Part shown: in pieces, positions 8,695 through 18,381 of the stretch
How the letters are laid out: each line of letters starts with the position of its first letter
How positions within the stretch are numbered: position 1 is the first letter of the stretch
Source of the DNA: Deferribacter thermophilus
GTDB taxonomy: Bacteria; Chrysiogenota; Deferribacteres; Deferribacterales; Deferribacteraceae
Assembly: GCF_049472675.1 (NCBI RefSeq)
Contig: NZ_JAPNXM010000006.1
Location: 1-64,000 of the forward strand
Reading direction: 5' to 3'
DNA: 64,000 nt
The notes under the pieces: generated by a model
What the model was told of the DNA's origin: nothing
Seen by the model: the letters and a program-made list of their open reading frames with translations, nothing else
Database searches by the model: none
Position numbers and translations under genes: made by a program

Positions 8695-10286
8695 TAGTTA
8701 TTCCTCAGTATATTTAATAAATATAAAATAAAGAAAATAACTGCATAAACTATATAAATTGTACTGAAAATAAATTGATATCCTATTGTATTCTGCGTTG
8801 CGATCAATTCATATTTGAATGTAAGTATGTATAAAATAACTGAATAAATGATTGTTATGAAAAAATACAGAAATAAGTTCCCCTTGATTAAATTTGAAAG
8901 CCCTGGGAAAATGATTTTGTATAAAAGGTGCAGTCTTTGACTTTTTAATTGATTGTATTCAATTAATGCTTGATGGGTAACTAACTCAACTGCATCAATG
9001 GTGCTTTCAAGGCTGTCAATGTTTCTACATTTATCACATTTGTAGTCATGAAAATAACCTTCGTCGCAATTTGAGCAAAAAGTATTACCACAAGATTTAC
9101 AGATGAAGTACGGTTTTTTTGATAAAATTAAATTTAAAATTATACCAAACACAATAATAATTAAAGAAATAACTAATAATTTACTATTTATTGAAAAAGA
9201 ATACCTTGAAGATATTTTATTAAATTCAAAGTATGGTTGATATTTTGGTTGAATATTTAATAACTGTAGTTCCTGATAATATTGATAGTAGGGTTTAAAA
9301 TTTGATAATTCATCTACGATTTTTTCATAAGTTGCCAGCTCAAAATGCCTTACATAGTAAACTGCTAAGTTATAGAGAATTACAGGGTTGTTGATCAGAT
9401 TAAAATCGTTTATGAGCTTGGTAGCATTATCCAAGTTGTCATATTTAAGAAACAGTATAGCAGTGTTTATTTTGTTAATTTTTGAGTTTTTTTGATTATT
9501 TAGTAAATTATTAATATTAAAGTTATTTAATATTTCTTTTGATTTTATGTAATATTCTACTGAATTTTTGTAATTCTTGTCTAAATACGAAAGAGGTTTA
9601 GCAGATAAGGTGTAATAATCTCTTAAACTGTTATCTTTTTTAATTTCTATCAAAGTTATTAAGCTAAAAATTGATATAACCACAATTATAAAAACTTTAG
9701 TATTTTTCTGCTCATAAGATAGTAGTAAGATTATGAAAAAAACTGTGATTTGAAAGAAAAATTGAGGTTTAAAAACTATTAAGGTAATGTATGCTGTTAT
9801 AAAGATAACTAACTTAATAAGCCCAATAAATTTTACTTCATCATGGTTGTGTAGAAAAAGTTTATAATTTTTTATCAATAGGTATAGGAAAGTTAAGGAT
9901 ATAAAGAAAAAGCTTACATAATAAAAAAAAGTATAAATACTAAAACTATCTAAGAAGTAGGGTATCAGGCTAAAGTAATTTCCTGATAATAAATTTTTTA
10001 TAATCTTTTCATCTTGTGGGTAAAATTTAGCAATTTCATGTATAATTTGATTATTGATTTTGTTTTTATTTTTTAAGGCTATATCAACTAATGTATAGGC
10101 TAACTCTTTGTCAAAAATTCCGTTGTCTTCTAAAAACTCTTTTATTAGTTTAACAATGTTTTCATAATTAAAGTTAGATTTTAACTGGTTTAGTGATTTG
10201 TTAATGTTGTCGTTGTATACTGATGCGAATAAATGTAAATTGGAAGAAAATAAAATTATGATTAAAAATAAAATTATTTTTTTCAT
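8694..10286 (-). CDS. Multi-TM membrane protein with internal zinc ribbon
   Basis: A 530-aa protein I cannot assign to a named family. It has a signal-like start (1-21), hydrophobic segments around 115-215, a soluble helical TPR-like stretch (about 235-355) and another TM near 370-390. A cysteine-rich zinc ribbon follows (FICKSCGNTFCSNC, then YKCDKC, about 395-420), and two or three C-terminal TMs close it. It is the first gene of the ftsEX-ctpA operon. No Shine-Dalgarno lies upstream: a consensus promoter places transcription start at or next to the ATG (see the promoter entry). Confidence 0.7.
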   Translation of the reverse strand: MKKIILFLIIILFSSNLHLFASVYNDNINKSLNQLKSNFNYENIVKLIKEFLEDNGIFDKELAYTLVDIALKNKNKINNQIIHEIAKFYPQDEKIIKNLLSGNYFSLIPYFLDSFSIYTFFYYVSFFFISLTFLYLLIKNYKLFLHNHDEVKFIGLIKLVIFITAYITLIVFKPQFFFQITVFFIILLLSYEQKNTKVFIIVVISIFSLITLIEIKKDNSLRDYYTLSAKPLSYLDKNYKNSVEYYIKSKEILNNFNINNLLNNQKNSKINKINTAILFLKYDNLDNATKLINDFNLINNPVILYNLAVYYVRHFELATYEKIVDELSNFKPYYQYYQELQLLNIQPKYQPYFEFNKISSRYSFSINSKLLVISLIIIVFGIILNLILSKKPYFICKSCGNTFCSNCDEGYFHDYKCDKCRNIDSLESTIDAVELVTHQALIEYNQLKSQRLHLLYKIIFPGLSNLIKGNLFLYFFITIIYSVILYILTFKYELIATQNTIGYQFIFSTIYIVYAVIFFILYLLNILRNN

Positions 10287-10292
10287 GAGGTA

Positions 10293-10321
10293 ATTATAGA
10301 ATATTTTGCTTAAAATTTCAA
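10293..10321 (-). promoter_or_regulatory. Sigma70-type promoter of the ftsEX/ctpA operon
   Basis: On the minus strand TTGAAA (10321-10316), a 17-nt spacer and TATAAT (10298-10293) form a near-perfect promoter. Six bases (TACCTC) separate the -10 box from the ATG at 10286, so the expected +1 coincides with the A of the start codon and the mRNA should be leaderless. Confidence 0.65.
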
Positions 10322-10387
10322 TAAAATGTTAAATTTTTTTAATAAAAAACTATTTTAAATATAAGATAAATTTGGTAAAGTGTGGGA

Positions 10388-11056
10388 ATGAGAATATTTA
10401 TATTATTTTTAATTTATTATTTTTTTACACCAATTTTAGTTAATCCAAAAGTTATCAATAGACTGGACAATAATAGATATATTGCTTTTACATTTGATGC
10501 ATGTGAAACTAAGACACCTGCTTATTTTGATGAGAAAATATTAGTTTATATTATCAAAAATAAAATACCAGTAACAATATTTGTAAATAAAAAGTTTGCA
10601 AATAGGAATATAAAAAGGTTAAAAGAAATAAGTAGTTTAAAATTTATAGAGATAGAGAACCACTCGACTAATCATCATTTATATATGCAACGACTTGATA
10701 ATGACACAATTGTAAGAGAAGTTTTAGAAAATAAGAAGTTTTTATTAGAAAAATTAGGAATTGATACAAAATTTTTTAGATTTCCAGGTTTTAATTATGA
10801 TAGTAGAAGTCTAAAGGTTGTTGAAAATCTTGGTTATAAGGTTGTTCATGCTAATTTAATCAGTGGAGATCCTGATAAAAACTTGAATCCAGAACGGATT
10901 GTAAAATATATTTCAGCAAATATAAAAGGTGGGGATATTATAATATTTCATATAAATGGAAGGGGTTATAATACTTATAAGACATTTCCAAAGATTTACG
11001 AGTTTATTAAAAGAAAAGGGTTTATTCCAGCTCTTTTGCGTGATGTTATAGATTGA
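10388..11056 (+). CDS. Polysaccharide deacetylase (NodB homology), TFDAC variant
   Basis: Exported protein of about 222 aa with an N-terminal signal/anchor followed by a NodB-type domain. Motif 1 is FTFDACE instead of TFDDG, so the second, metal-binding Asp is Ala. Motif 2 is ENHSTNHH (H-x3-H metal ligands kept), motif 3 is FFRFPGFNYD, and a late GDIIIFHING carries the catalytic His. The FDAC/LDAC form is a known NodB subfamily often still called deacetylase. I chose the ATG at 10388; a GTG two codons earlier is possible. It is transcribed divergently from the ftsEX operon. Confidence 0.82.
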   Translation: MRIFILFLIYYFFTPILVNPKVINRLDNNRYIAFTFDACETKTPAYFDEKILVYIIKNKIPVTIFVNKKFANRNIKRLKEISSLKFIEIENHSTNHHLYMQRLDNDTIVREVLENKKFLLEKLGIDTKFFRFPGFNYDSRSLKVVENLGYKVVHANLISGDPDKNLNPERIVKYISANIKGGDIIIFHINGRGYNTYKTFPKIYEFIKRKGFIPALLRDVID

Positions 11057-11144
11057 TTCTAAAGATTTGTTTAATCATGAATTGAAAAAATGTATTAATT
11101 GATGTATTAGAGTTTTTCACTAAAAACTGTTTTTGGAGGTTGAA

Positions 11145-12776
11145 TTGGAAAATATAATCAAAGACATATTAAAAAATGCTTTGAAAAAATTAGATATAAC
11201 TGATTTTGATGATTTTATTGTGGAGGTACCAAAAGATAGTTCAAATGGTGATTTTGCAACAAATGTTGCAATGAAATTGGCAAAAATACTTAAAAAAAAT
11301 CCTAGGGAGATTGCTTCAAATTTAGTGGAAAATATAAAAAAGGGTGATTTAATTGAAAAAATTGAAATAGCTGGTCCTGGATTTATCAATTTCTTTATTA
11401 ATAACAAGTATTATGAACAAATTATTGAACAAGTACTTAAAGATGATGATTATTTTGTGATAGATTATGGTAAAGGTAAAAAAGTGTTGGTAGAGTTTGT
11501 AAGTGCAAACCCAACTGGGCCTCTTCATATTGGACATGGTAGAGGAGCGGCTTATGGTGATACTTTAGCAAGAGTTTTAAAGGCTGCAGGATTTCAGGTA
11601 GAAAAAGAGTATTATATTAATGATGCTGGAAATCAGATGAAAATGTTGGGTGATAGTATTGTTATTCGCTATAAGCAGTTAGTTAATGGTAAGATAGAAG
11701 AAATGAATGATGGTTATAGAGGTGAGTATATTATTGATATTGCTAAAAAAGTTTATGATGAGTATGGTGATTCACTCGTAAATGATTCAAAAAGATGCTT
11801 TGAAATATGTTTTAAAACAGGTTTAAATGATATTATGAATTCAATTACTGAAGATTTAAGGGATTTTAGGGTTGAATTTGATAGATGGTTTAGTGAAAAA
11901 TCGTTGTTTGAATCTGGAATGGTTGATAAGGCGATAAATCTTTTAGATGAGAATGGTTATTTATATGAAAAGGATGGAGCATTATGGTTTAAATCGACAA
12001 TATTTGGGGATGAAAAAGATAGAGTTGTAAAAAAAGCTGATGGTTCGTATACATATTTTGCTTCAGATATAGCTTATCACTTAAATAAAATTGAAAGAGG
12101 GTATGACTTACTTGTAAATGTATGGGGTGCTGATCATCATGGTTATGTAAGTAGATTACAAGGTGCTTTACAAGCTTTGGGAGGGGGAAAGGATTTATTA
12201 AAAATAGTTTTGATTCAAATGGTTAATCTTGTAAAAAGTGGAGAGCGTATATCTATGTCAACAAGAGCAGGAGAATTTATTACTTTAAGATGGCTTATAG
12301 ATGAAGTTGGTTCGGATGCTGCAAGATTTTTTTATCTAATGAGAGATCACAATGCTCAGTTTGATTTTGATATAGATTTAGCAAAATCAAAATCTTCGGA
12401 TAATCCAGTTTATTATGTACAGTATGCACATGCTAGAGTAAACAGCTTGTTTGAAAATGCAAAAGAAAAGGGTGTGAAGTTTGATTTGGCAAAAAATCTT
12501 GATAAACTGACTTTAGAGCAAGAAAAGGAGATTATAAAGAAGATTGAAGAGTTTAAAAAAATAATTAAAGCTGCAGCTACCTATCTTGAGCCACATAGAG
12601 TAACTTATTATCTTCAAGAGTTAGCATCATTATTTCATAACTATTATTATAACCATAAAATAATATCTGAAGATAAAGAATTGACTAATGCAAGATTAAA
12701 TCTTGCTAAAGCGGTGGCAAAAACTGTTAGGTTTGGTTTAGAAATATTAGGGGTAGAAGCGCCGGAGAGGATGTAA
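11145..12776 (+). CDS. argS: Arginyl-tRNA synthetase
   Basis: Class I synthetase charging tRNA-Arg. It has an N-terminal Arg-S additional domain, the HIGH signature in NPTGPLHIGHGRGAA (about residue 130), the HHGYVSR segment, a KMSKS-region equivalent ERISMSTRAGEF (about 360) and a C-terminal DALR anticodon-binding domain starting near SDNPVYYVQYAHAR. A TTG at 11145 preceded at 5 nt by GGAGG (11135-11139) is the best start (543 aa). An upstream TTG at 11133 overlaps that ribosome binding site and is unlikely. It ends TAATG with the SPOR gene. Confidence 0.96.
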   Translation: MENIIKDILKNALKKLDITDFDDFIVEVPKDSSNGDFATNVAMKLAKILKKNPREIASNLVENIKKGDLIEKIEIAGPGFINFFINNKYYEQIIEQVLKDDDYFVIDYGKGKKVLVEFVSANPTGPLHIGHGRGAAYGDTLARVLKAAGFQVEKEYYINDAGNQMKMLGDSIVIRYKQLVNGKIEEMNDGYRGEYIIDIAKKVYDEYGDSLVNDSKRCFEICFKTGLNDIMNSITEDLRDFRVEFDRWFSEKSLFESGMVDKAINLLDENGYLYEKDGALWFKSTIFGDEKDRVVKKADGSYTYFASDIAYHLNKIERGYDLLVNVWGADHHGYVSRLQGALQALGGGKDLLKIVLIQMVNLVKSGERISMSTRAGEFITLRWLIDEVGSDAARFFYLMRDHNAQFDFDIDLAKSKSSDNPVYYVQYAHARVNSLFENAKEKGVKFDLAKNLDKLTLEQEKEIIKKIEEFKKIIKAAATYLEPHRVTYYLQELASLFHNYYYNHKIISEDKELTNARLNLAKAVAKTVRFGLEILGVEAPERM

Positions 12777-13528
12777 TGAACGATTTTGATAAGATTAAAG
12801 AAAGAAACAGAAAAGATGATTTCAAAGGTGTTCTTTTTATAGGTTTAATTTTCATTGTGGCTGTTGGTTTGATTGTTTTTATTATAATACAATTAACAAA
12901 TCAGTATATGGAGCTTAAAGAGAAGCTTGTTGATACAGAAAAAGCTCTTCAGTCAACACTGACTAACCCTGATGAAGTCAAAGAGAAAATTGTAATTTCT
13001 GCAAATAAATCTAATTCAGTGAAAGTAGAAAATTTACAAAAGGAAGTTAAACAAATTAAGATTAGTGATGCTTTAAAAGTTGAAGAAAATAACGAACAAG
13101 CAAAAAAGAATGATAACAAAAGTAAAGAAAAGAGTGAAGTTGCTAAAGGAATAAATAATGACAGTAAAGTAAAAGATGTTAAAGATATAGATAAGGTTAA
13201 TGTTAATGAAAATATCAAAAGAGCAAAAACAAGAGTTAAAACTCAAGAAAAGAAGAGTGTGTCAATAGTAACAGCAACTCCTAAATCATCAGGTAAATAT
13301 GTATTACAGTTAATGGCTTTTAGAGATTTAAATGTTGCCAAAAAAGAACTGAAAAAGGTTAAGCAGTATTATTCTGATGCGTTTATTATGACTATTGACT
13401 TAGGGAAAAAGGGGGTGTGGCATAGAGTTAGGTGTTGTTTTGTTGATGATTATCAGGAAGCAAAAAATAAGGTAAAAGAATTAAAAGATAAGCTAAAAGT
13501 AAATCCTATTATAGTTAAAGTTAAATGA
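12776..13528 (+). CDS. SPOR-domain envelope protein
   Basis: A 250-aa bitopic membrane protein: cytoplasmic 1-20, TM about 21-43, a short coiled coil, a Lys/Glu/Asn-rich low-complexity linker (about 70-165) and a C-terminal SPOR domain (about 172-250, starting GKYVLQLMAF). SPOR domains bind denuded septal glycan strands, so an FtsN/DedD-like division role is likely. The start codon overlaps the argS stop (TAATG) and its stop overlaps the next start (ATGA), giving tight translational coupling. Confidence 0.85.
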   Translation: MNDFDKIKERNRKDDFKGVLFIGLIFIVAVGLIVFIIIQLTNQYMELKEKLVDTEKALQSTLTNPDEVKEKIVISANKSNSVKVENLQKEVKQIKISDALKVEENNEQAKKNDNKSKEKSEVAKGINNDSKVKDVKDIDKVNVNENIKRAKTRVKTQEKKSVSIVTATPKSSGKYVLQLMAFRDLNVAKKELKKVKQYYSDAFIMTIDLGKKGVWHRVRCCFVDDYQEAKNKVKELKDKLKVNPIIVKVK

Positions 13529-14640
13529 GATTATTATTTATTTTATTGATAATATTTTTATATAATTTATGTAGCTTTGCTGAAATTAAGTTAATTAAAT
13601 TTGATTATCAAAAAATAATTGGAGTTCAAGTTTTTAACTTATCAAAAGAATACTATAAAAATTTAGATTATTATTTTAAAACACTAAAATCAAAAGGTGT
13701 AAATGCTGTATTTATTAGAGTTTTTCAAAATAAAGGGGATAGATATCATTATGGCATTAAGAGTATTTGTGAAAGTGGTGTTTATTTTAAAACTGATCAA
13801 GCATGTACGGTTTATGATATATTACCAGAATTTATAGAATATGGTAAAAAATATAATATAAAAATCTTTGCTTGGATGGGTACAAGAAAACTTACTTTTT
13901 TTATTGATAAATATGGTGTTAGTGAAACATTCAAATTGAATAAAGTTTCAAAAAGAGTAGGTTATGGTGCTGATGTTTTTAGAAAAGAAGTTTATAATGA
14001 TTTAAAAAATTTATTTTTAGATTTGGCTAAATACGAAATAGATGGAGTATTACTTCAAGATGACTTTATTTTGAGGATAGATGAATCCTCATCGGTGTTT
14101 ACCCTAAATAATTTTAATACAGATTATGATGTTTATTTAGATGGTGAATTGAATGTTAATGAGATTCCAGATCTGTTTTTTTCATGGAAAACAGAGGCAT
14201 TATCTGATTTATTAAATGATATAAAATGGGATATGAAAAAGATTAACCCAAAGCTTAAATTTGCAGTAAATATTTATTATGAAACACTTATTGATAAGAA
14301 AAAAGGGGAGAGATGGTATGGACAAAGTATAGAAAATTATAACAAAAAAGGGTTTAGTTATTTTGCAAATATGCTTTATAGTGAGCAGGTTAAAAAGGAG
14401 ATGAATTTTAATAATAAAGAATACCTATCTTTCTTAGATAACACATTAAAAAAATGGACTAATCTGCTTGATAATGCTCATAGATTTATAGCAAAAATTC
14501 AAATTAGACGATTTGATAATAAGCAACCTATTGATAAAAAATTTTTTAATAATGTTTGCAATTTAGTAAAAAAATATGATGTTAGTTATATATTGGTTCC
14601 CTTTGAAAATTTAGATGATTTAGAATATATATGTAATTAA
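13525..14640 (+). CDS. PgaB C-terminal-like glycoside hydrolase (GHL family TIM barrel)
   Basis: A 371-aa protein with a signal peptide (about 1-19) and a single TIM-barrel-like domain. Segments GVNAVFIRVFQNKGDRYH, KIFAWMGTRK and DGVLLQDDFILR (about residue 175) resemble the C-terminal hydrolase domain of PgaB, where an Asp-Asp pair at this place is catalytic. The N-terminal deacetylase domain of PgaB is absent; the separate NodB-type gene at 10388 is nearby, but a link is speculation. Substrate unknown, presumably an amino-sugar polymer. Confidence 0.7.
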   Translation: MRLLFILLIIFLYNLCSFAEIKLIKFDYQKIIGVQVFNLSKEYYKNLDYYFKTLKSKGVNAVFIRVFQNKGDRYHYGIKSICESGVYFKTDQACTVYDILPEFIEYGKKYNIKIFAWMGTRKLTFFIDKYGVSETFKLNKVSKRVGYGADVFRKEVYNDLKNLFLDLAKYEIDGVLLQDDFILRIDESSSVFTLNNFNTDYDVYLDGELNVNEIPDLFFSWKTEALSDLLNDIKWDMKKINPKLKFAVNIYYETLIDKKKGERWYGQSIENYNKKGFSYFANMLYSEQVKKEMNFNNKEYLSFLDNTLKKWTNLLDNAHRFIAKIQIRRFDNKQPIDKKFFNNVCNLVKKYDVSYILVPFENLDDLEYICN

Positions 14641-14661
14641 ATTTGATTTGAGAGGTGCTAT

Positions 14662-16032
14662 ATGAAAATCGCAATTATTGGTGGAGGTATCTCAGGGGTA
14701 GCTACTGCCTTTTGGTTAGAAAAATTTGCAAAAGATAAAGGTAAAAATATTGATATAAATATATTCGAGAAAAATGATAGATTGGGAGGGACAATAAATA
14801 CTTTTTATAAAGATGGGTTTACTATTGAATCTGGTCCAAATGGGTTTTTAGATAGTAAACCTTATACTGTAGATACCTTTGAACAAGCAGGATTGGGAAA
14901 AAATTTAATTAGAAGTAATGAGTTGGCTAAAAAACGATATATAATGCGAAATGGTATTTTACATAGATTACCTGAAAAACCTAATCAATTCTTTAAATCT
15001 AAGTTGATATCATTTAAAGGTAAATTAAGGATTATGATGGAGCTGATTATCCCTCCAAAGTTGGATGATTATGATGAAACAATTGAAGAGTTTGCGTATA
15101 GAAGATTGGGTAAAGAAGCAGCTGATTATCTTATTTCTCCTATGGTATCAGGGGTGTTTGCTGGTGATACTTCAAAATTGAGTTTAAAGTCATGCTTTCC
15201 AGTAATTTATGAACTAGAGAAAAATTATGGTGGTTTATTTAAAGCTTTATTGAAAAAAAGGGGTAAAAAGAGTGGCCCTGCAGGTCCTGGTGGAAATTTG
15301 ACTTCTTACAAAAATGGTTTAATCAAAGGGGTTTATGCATTAGCAGATAAGCTTACTGCTACGAAGATAATTTATAATGCTCCTGTTAAAAATATCGATA
15401 AATCAAATGGTAGTTTTTTAGTAAACAGTGATAATTTAAATGATAAGTTTGATTATGTAATAATATCATCACCAGCTTATATAAGTGCTGAGCTTTTAAA
15501 AAATTTAAGTAATGAGTTTTATGATAAGTTAATTCAGATAAATTATGCTCCTATGTATGTTGTAGGGTTTGGTTTTAAGGGTGAAGATGTTTTAGATCCT
15601 TTAGATGGGTTTGGCTTTTTAATACCTCATAATGAAAATAAGAAGATTTTAGGGGCATTATTTACTTCATCAATTTTTCCAGAGAGAGCTCCAAAAGGTC
15701 ATAAGTTAATTAGGGTGATGCTTGGAGGGGATAGAAATAGATGGATACTTGAAAGAAAAGAAAAGGAGTTAAGAGAAATTGCTTTTGAAGAAATAAAGAA
15801 TATTTTAAAGATAAGAGGGGAACCGATTGTTGAAAAAAGTTTTTACTGGGAAAAAGCTATACCTCAATATTATCAAGGTCATGAAAATTTAGTAAAAAGT
15901 ATTGAAGAAATTTGTAAAGAGGTAAAAAATATATATATAGCTGGTAATCTATTATATGGGATAGGGATAAATGATTGTACAAAAAGAGCAATTGAAATTG
16001 CTAAAGATATAATAGAAGGTGGCAATGATTAA
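14662..16032 (+). CDS. hemY: Protoporphyrinogen oxidase, FAD-dependent (HemY/PgoX type)
   Basis: Flavoprotein oxidising protoporphyrinogen IX or coproporphyrinogen III in haem synthesis. N-terminal dinucleotide motif GGGISGVATAFWLEK, the ESGPNGFLDSKP segment of the family and the C-terminal FAD-contacting region IYIAGNLLYGIGINDC are all present; 456 aa is normal. An AGAGGTG ribosome binding site precedes the ATG. Which porphyrinogen it prefers cannot be told from sequence. It overlaps the pyruvate kinase start by 8 nt. Confidence 0.9.
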   Translation: MKIAIIGGGISGVATAFWLEKFAKDKGKNIDINIFEKNDRLGGTINTFYKDGFTIESGPNGFLDSKPYTVDTFEQAGLGKNLIRSNELAKKRYIMRNGILHRLPEKPNQFFKSKLISFKGKLRIMMELIIPPKLDDYDETIEEFAYRRLGKEAADYLISPMVSGVFAGDTSKLSLKSCFPVIYELEKNYGGLFKALLKKRGKKSGPAGPGGNLTSYKNGLIKGVYALADKLTATKIIYNAPVKNIDKSNGSFLVNSDNLNDKFDYVIISSPAYISAELLKNLSNEFYDKLIQINYAPMYVVGFGFKGEDVLDPLDGFGFLIPHNENKKILGALFTSSIFPERAPKGHKLIRVMLGGDRNRWILERKEKELREIAFEEIKNILKIRGEPIVEKSFYWEKAIPQYYQGHENLVKSIEEICKEVKNIYIAGNLLYGIGINDCTKRAIEIAKDIIEGGND

Positions 16033-17449
16033 AAGAACAAAGATAGTTGTGACATTAGGCCCTTCTACAGAAAGTGAAGATATAATCTCAAGTTTGATTG
16101 ATTTAGGGGTTGATGTATTTAGATTTAATCTGTCCCATGGAAATCATGACTACCATTCTTTACTTTTTGATAGAGTAAGAAAAATTTCTTCAAACAAAAA
16201 TAAATATGTAGCAACATTGCTTGATTTATCTGGACCAAAAATCAGAATTGGTGAAGTAAAGGAGCCTTTTGCTGTAGCTATTGGTGATGAGCTTGTTTTT
16301 AAATATGGTGATTTTGTTGGTGAGAAAGGGGTATTATCATTAAAGATTCAAGAAGTTTTTGATGCAGTAAAAGAAGGAGAAAACATATATCTTGCTGATG
16401 GAACTATCAAACTTAGAGTTATTAAAAAACTTAAAGATGAATTTTCGGTAAAAGTATTAACGCCTGGGATAATATCCTCAAAAAAGGGGTTAAATTTTCC
16501 TAATTCAAAATTGAATATTCCAGCTTTAACAGATAAGGATTTAAAAGACATTGAATTTGGAGTTAAAAAAGGTTTTGACCTGATTGCATTATCATTTGTT
16601 AAAAATAAAGAAGATATTTTAAATGCAAAAGAAATTTTAAAGAGGTTAAATGCTGATATTCCAATTTTTTCTAAGATTGAAAAATTTGAAGCGGTGGAAA
16701 ATATTGACGAAATAATTGAAGTCAGTGATGGTATAATGGTTGCAAGGGGGGATTTAGGTATAGAGATTGATATGGAAAAGGTGCCTGTTGTTCAAAAGAT
16801 GATAATTCGAAAAGCTAATCAGGCTGCAAAACCTGTTATTACTGCAACTCAAATGTTGACAACTATGGTTAAAAATTCAAGACCTACAAGAGCAGAAGTT
16901 TCTGATATTGCTAATGCAGTTTTAGATGGAACTGATGCTGTAATGCTATCTGATGAAACAACAGTTGGAGAATACCCTCTTGAAGCTGTTAAAGTAATGA
17001 TAAAAACAATTGTAGAAACTGAAAAGATTTACGATTTTCATAGGTACTATGGTTATCATATAAAAGGTAAAATTAGCAGTGCTTTAGCAGAAACTGCCGT
17101 TAGATTATCTGCAGAGCTGGAAGCTGATGGTATTGTAGTTTTTACTAAAAGTGGAGCTAGTGCAAGGAGAGTTTCTAGGTCAAAACCAAAAGCACCAATA
17201 TATGCTGTTGCAACCGAAGATGAAATATTAAGAAGGCTGGCAGTATCGTGGGGAGTAATACCCTATTTGAAATCTCAAGATACTGATGATACAGATGAAT
17301 TATTGAAAGAGTTTTTGATAAAATCTAAAGAGGATTTCGGTGTTGATAAAATCTATATTGCTACAATCGGCCATCCAGCTGGCATTCCAGGTTCTACAAA
17401 TGTTATCAGAACGATTAGAAAACAAGATTATGAATATTTTTTAAAATAA
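16025..17449 (+). CDS. pyk: Pyruvate kinase
   Basis: Glycolytic enzyme converting phosphoenolpyruvate and ADP to pyruvate and ATP. The N-terminal TKIVVTLGPSTES, the RFNLSHG motif, the active-site loop IFSKIEKFEAVENIDEII, MVARGDLGIEI and the KPVITATQML segment are all present. The C-terminal domain ends near GIPGSTNVIR. The ATG at 16025, inside the hemY end, is preferred; a GTG two codons earlier is possible. About 474 aa, full length. Confidence 0.96.
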   Translation: MIKRTKIVVTLGPSTESEDIISSLIDLGVDVFRFNLSHGNHDYHSLLFDRVRKISSNKNKYVATLLDLSGPKIRIGEVKEPFAVAIGDELVFKYGDFVGEKGVLSLKIQEVFDAVKEGENIYLADGTIKLRVIKKLKDEFSVKVLTPGIISSKKGLNFPNSKLNIPALTDKDLKDIEFGVKKGFDLIALSFVKNKEDILNAKEILKRLNADIPIFSKIEKFEAVENIDEIIEVSDGIMVARGDLGIEIDMEKVPVVQKMIIRKANQAAKPVITATQMLTTMVKNSRPTRAEVSDIANAVLDGTDAVMLSDETTVGEYPLEAVKVMIKTIVETEKIYDFHRYYGYHIKGKISSALAETAVRLSAELEADGIVVFTKSGASARRVSRSKPKAPIYAVATEDEILRRLAVSWGVIPYLKSQDTDDTDELLKEFLIKSKEDFGVDKIYIATIGHPAGIPGSTNVIRTIRKQDYEYFLK

Positions 17450-17487
17450 ACCTTTGATTTTTGAATTTTAAATCTAAATTAGTAAAT

Positions 17488-18339
17488 ATGAAAATTTTGT
17501 TTTTGTTACTATTAATAATATTTGTACCTGATTTTGCTTTTGCTTGGGGGTTTGAAACCCATGTAAATATAGGGATTAGAATTCTTGAGAATGTCAATTT
17601 TTCATTAATAAAAGATTATCCTGTGCATTTTTTATTGGGTAATATATTTCCAGATTTTTTTAATTTATTTAAGGATATATCCACATTTAAAAAAAATTTA
17701 CAAACACATAAATGGGGAACTGTTTCAAAATTATTTAAAAATGCCAAAACTCAATCGGAAAAATCTTTTGCTTATGGATATGCAGCTCATTTATCTGCAG
17801 ATATTGTAGCACATAACTATTTTGTACCTCACAGTATGCTTCTTGTAAGTAAAAACAAGCTTTTTTCTCATTTTTTGATTGAATATGCAGAGGAATCTTA
17901 TAATGAAAAGAAAATATATTATACTCTTAGATATTTGTTAGATCATGCTGTTGAGTTTGGATCACTATTTTTAGATACATTCAATATCGAAGAAAAATAT
18001 TTTGCGAGACAAATTAAAATTTTGAAAACTGGGATAAGCTATCAAAAAATTTTTAGACTTTCAGATTTTGCAAAAAAGATAAAGAAAACAAGGGTGAAGG
18101 AGTTTAAAGAGCGTTGTGATTATTTTGGTGAGCAATCTTATTTAATGGCTAAACATTCTGTTGAAAAAGGGTTTTTCGATTTTATAAAATTTGATCCAAG
18201 TGGTAAAAAGAAGATGTCTCTTGCAAAATTAAATAGAGAAAAGCTTATGAAAGATATAGGTAAAAAGGTTTTAAAAGATTTTGATAAAGAAAATACTTTT
18301 TTAAATACACACAAACCATCTTTTGAACCTTCTAAATAA
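17488..18339 (+). CDS. Zinc-dependent phospholipase C-like exported protein
   Basis: A 283-aa protein starting at the ATG at 17488, with a classic signal peptide MKILFLLLLIIFVPDFAFA and predicted cleavage before WGFETH. In zinc-dependent phospholipase C and S1/P1 nucleases the mature N-terminal Trp and nearby His bind zinc; this arrangement is preserved. Further His residues, LLGNIFPDFF and YAAHLSADIVAHNYFVPH (about residues 98-115), match the helical zinc-binding core. The region after about 200 is Lys-rich and not recognised. No clear Shine-Dalgarno precedes the ATG. Substrate unknown. Confidence 0.78.
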   Translation: MKILFLLLLIIFVPDFAFAWGFETHVNIGIRILENVNFSLIKDYPVHFLLGNIFPDFFNLFKDISTFKKNLQTHKWGTVSKLFKNAKTQSEKSFAYGYAAHLSADIVAHNYFVPHSMLLVSKNKLFSHFLIEYAEESYNEKKIYYTLRYLLDHAVEFGSLFLDTFNIEEKYFARQIKILKTGISYQKIFRLSDFAKKIKKTRVKEFKERCDYFGEQSYLMAKHSVEKGFFDFIKFDPSGKKKMSLAKLNREKLMKDIGKKVLKDFDKENTFLNTHKPSFEPSK

Positions 18340-18366
18340 TTTAATTTGAATTGTTTGATTTTTTAA

Positions 18367-18372
18367 TATAAT
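18367..18372 (+). promoter_or_regulatory. -10 box close to the TauE start codon
   Basis: TATAAT with TTTGAA 16 nt upstream ends only nine bases before the ATG at 18382. A start site 6-7 nt downstream would leave a 2-3-nt leader with no room for a ribosome binding site. Confidence 0.45.
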
Positions 18373-18381
18373 AAGTAGCTT

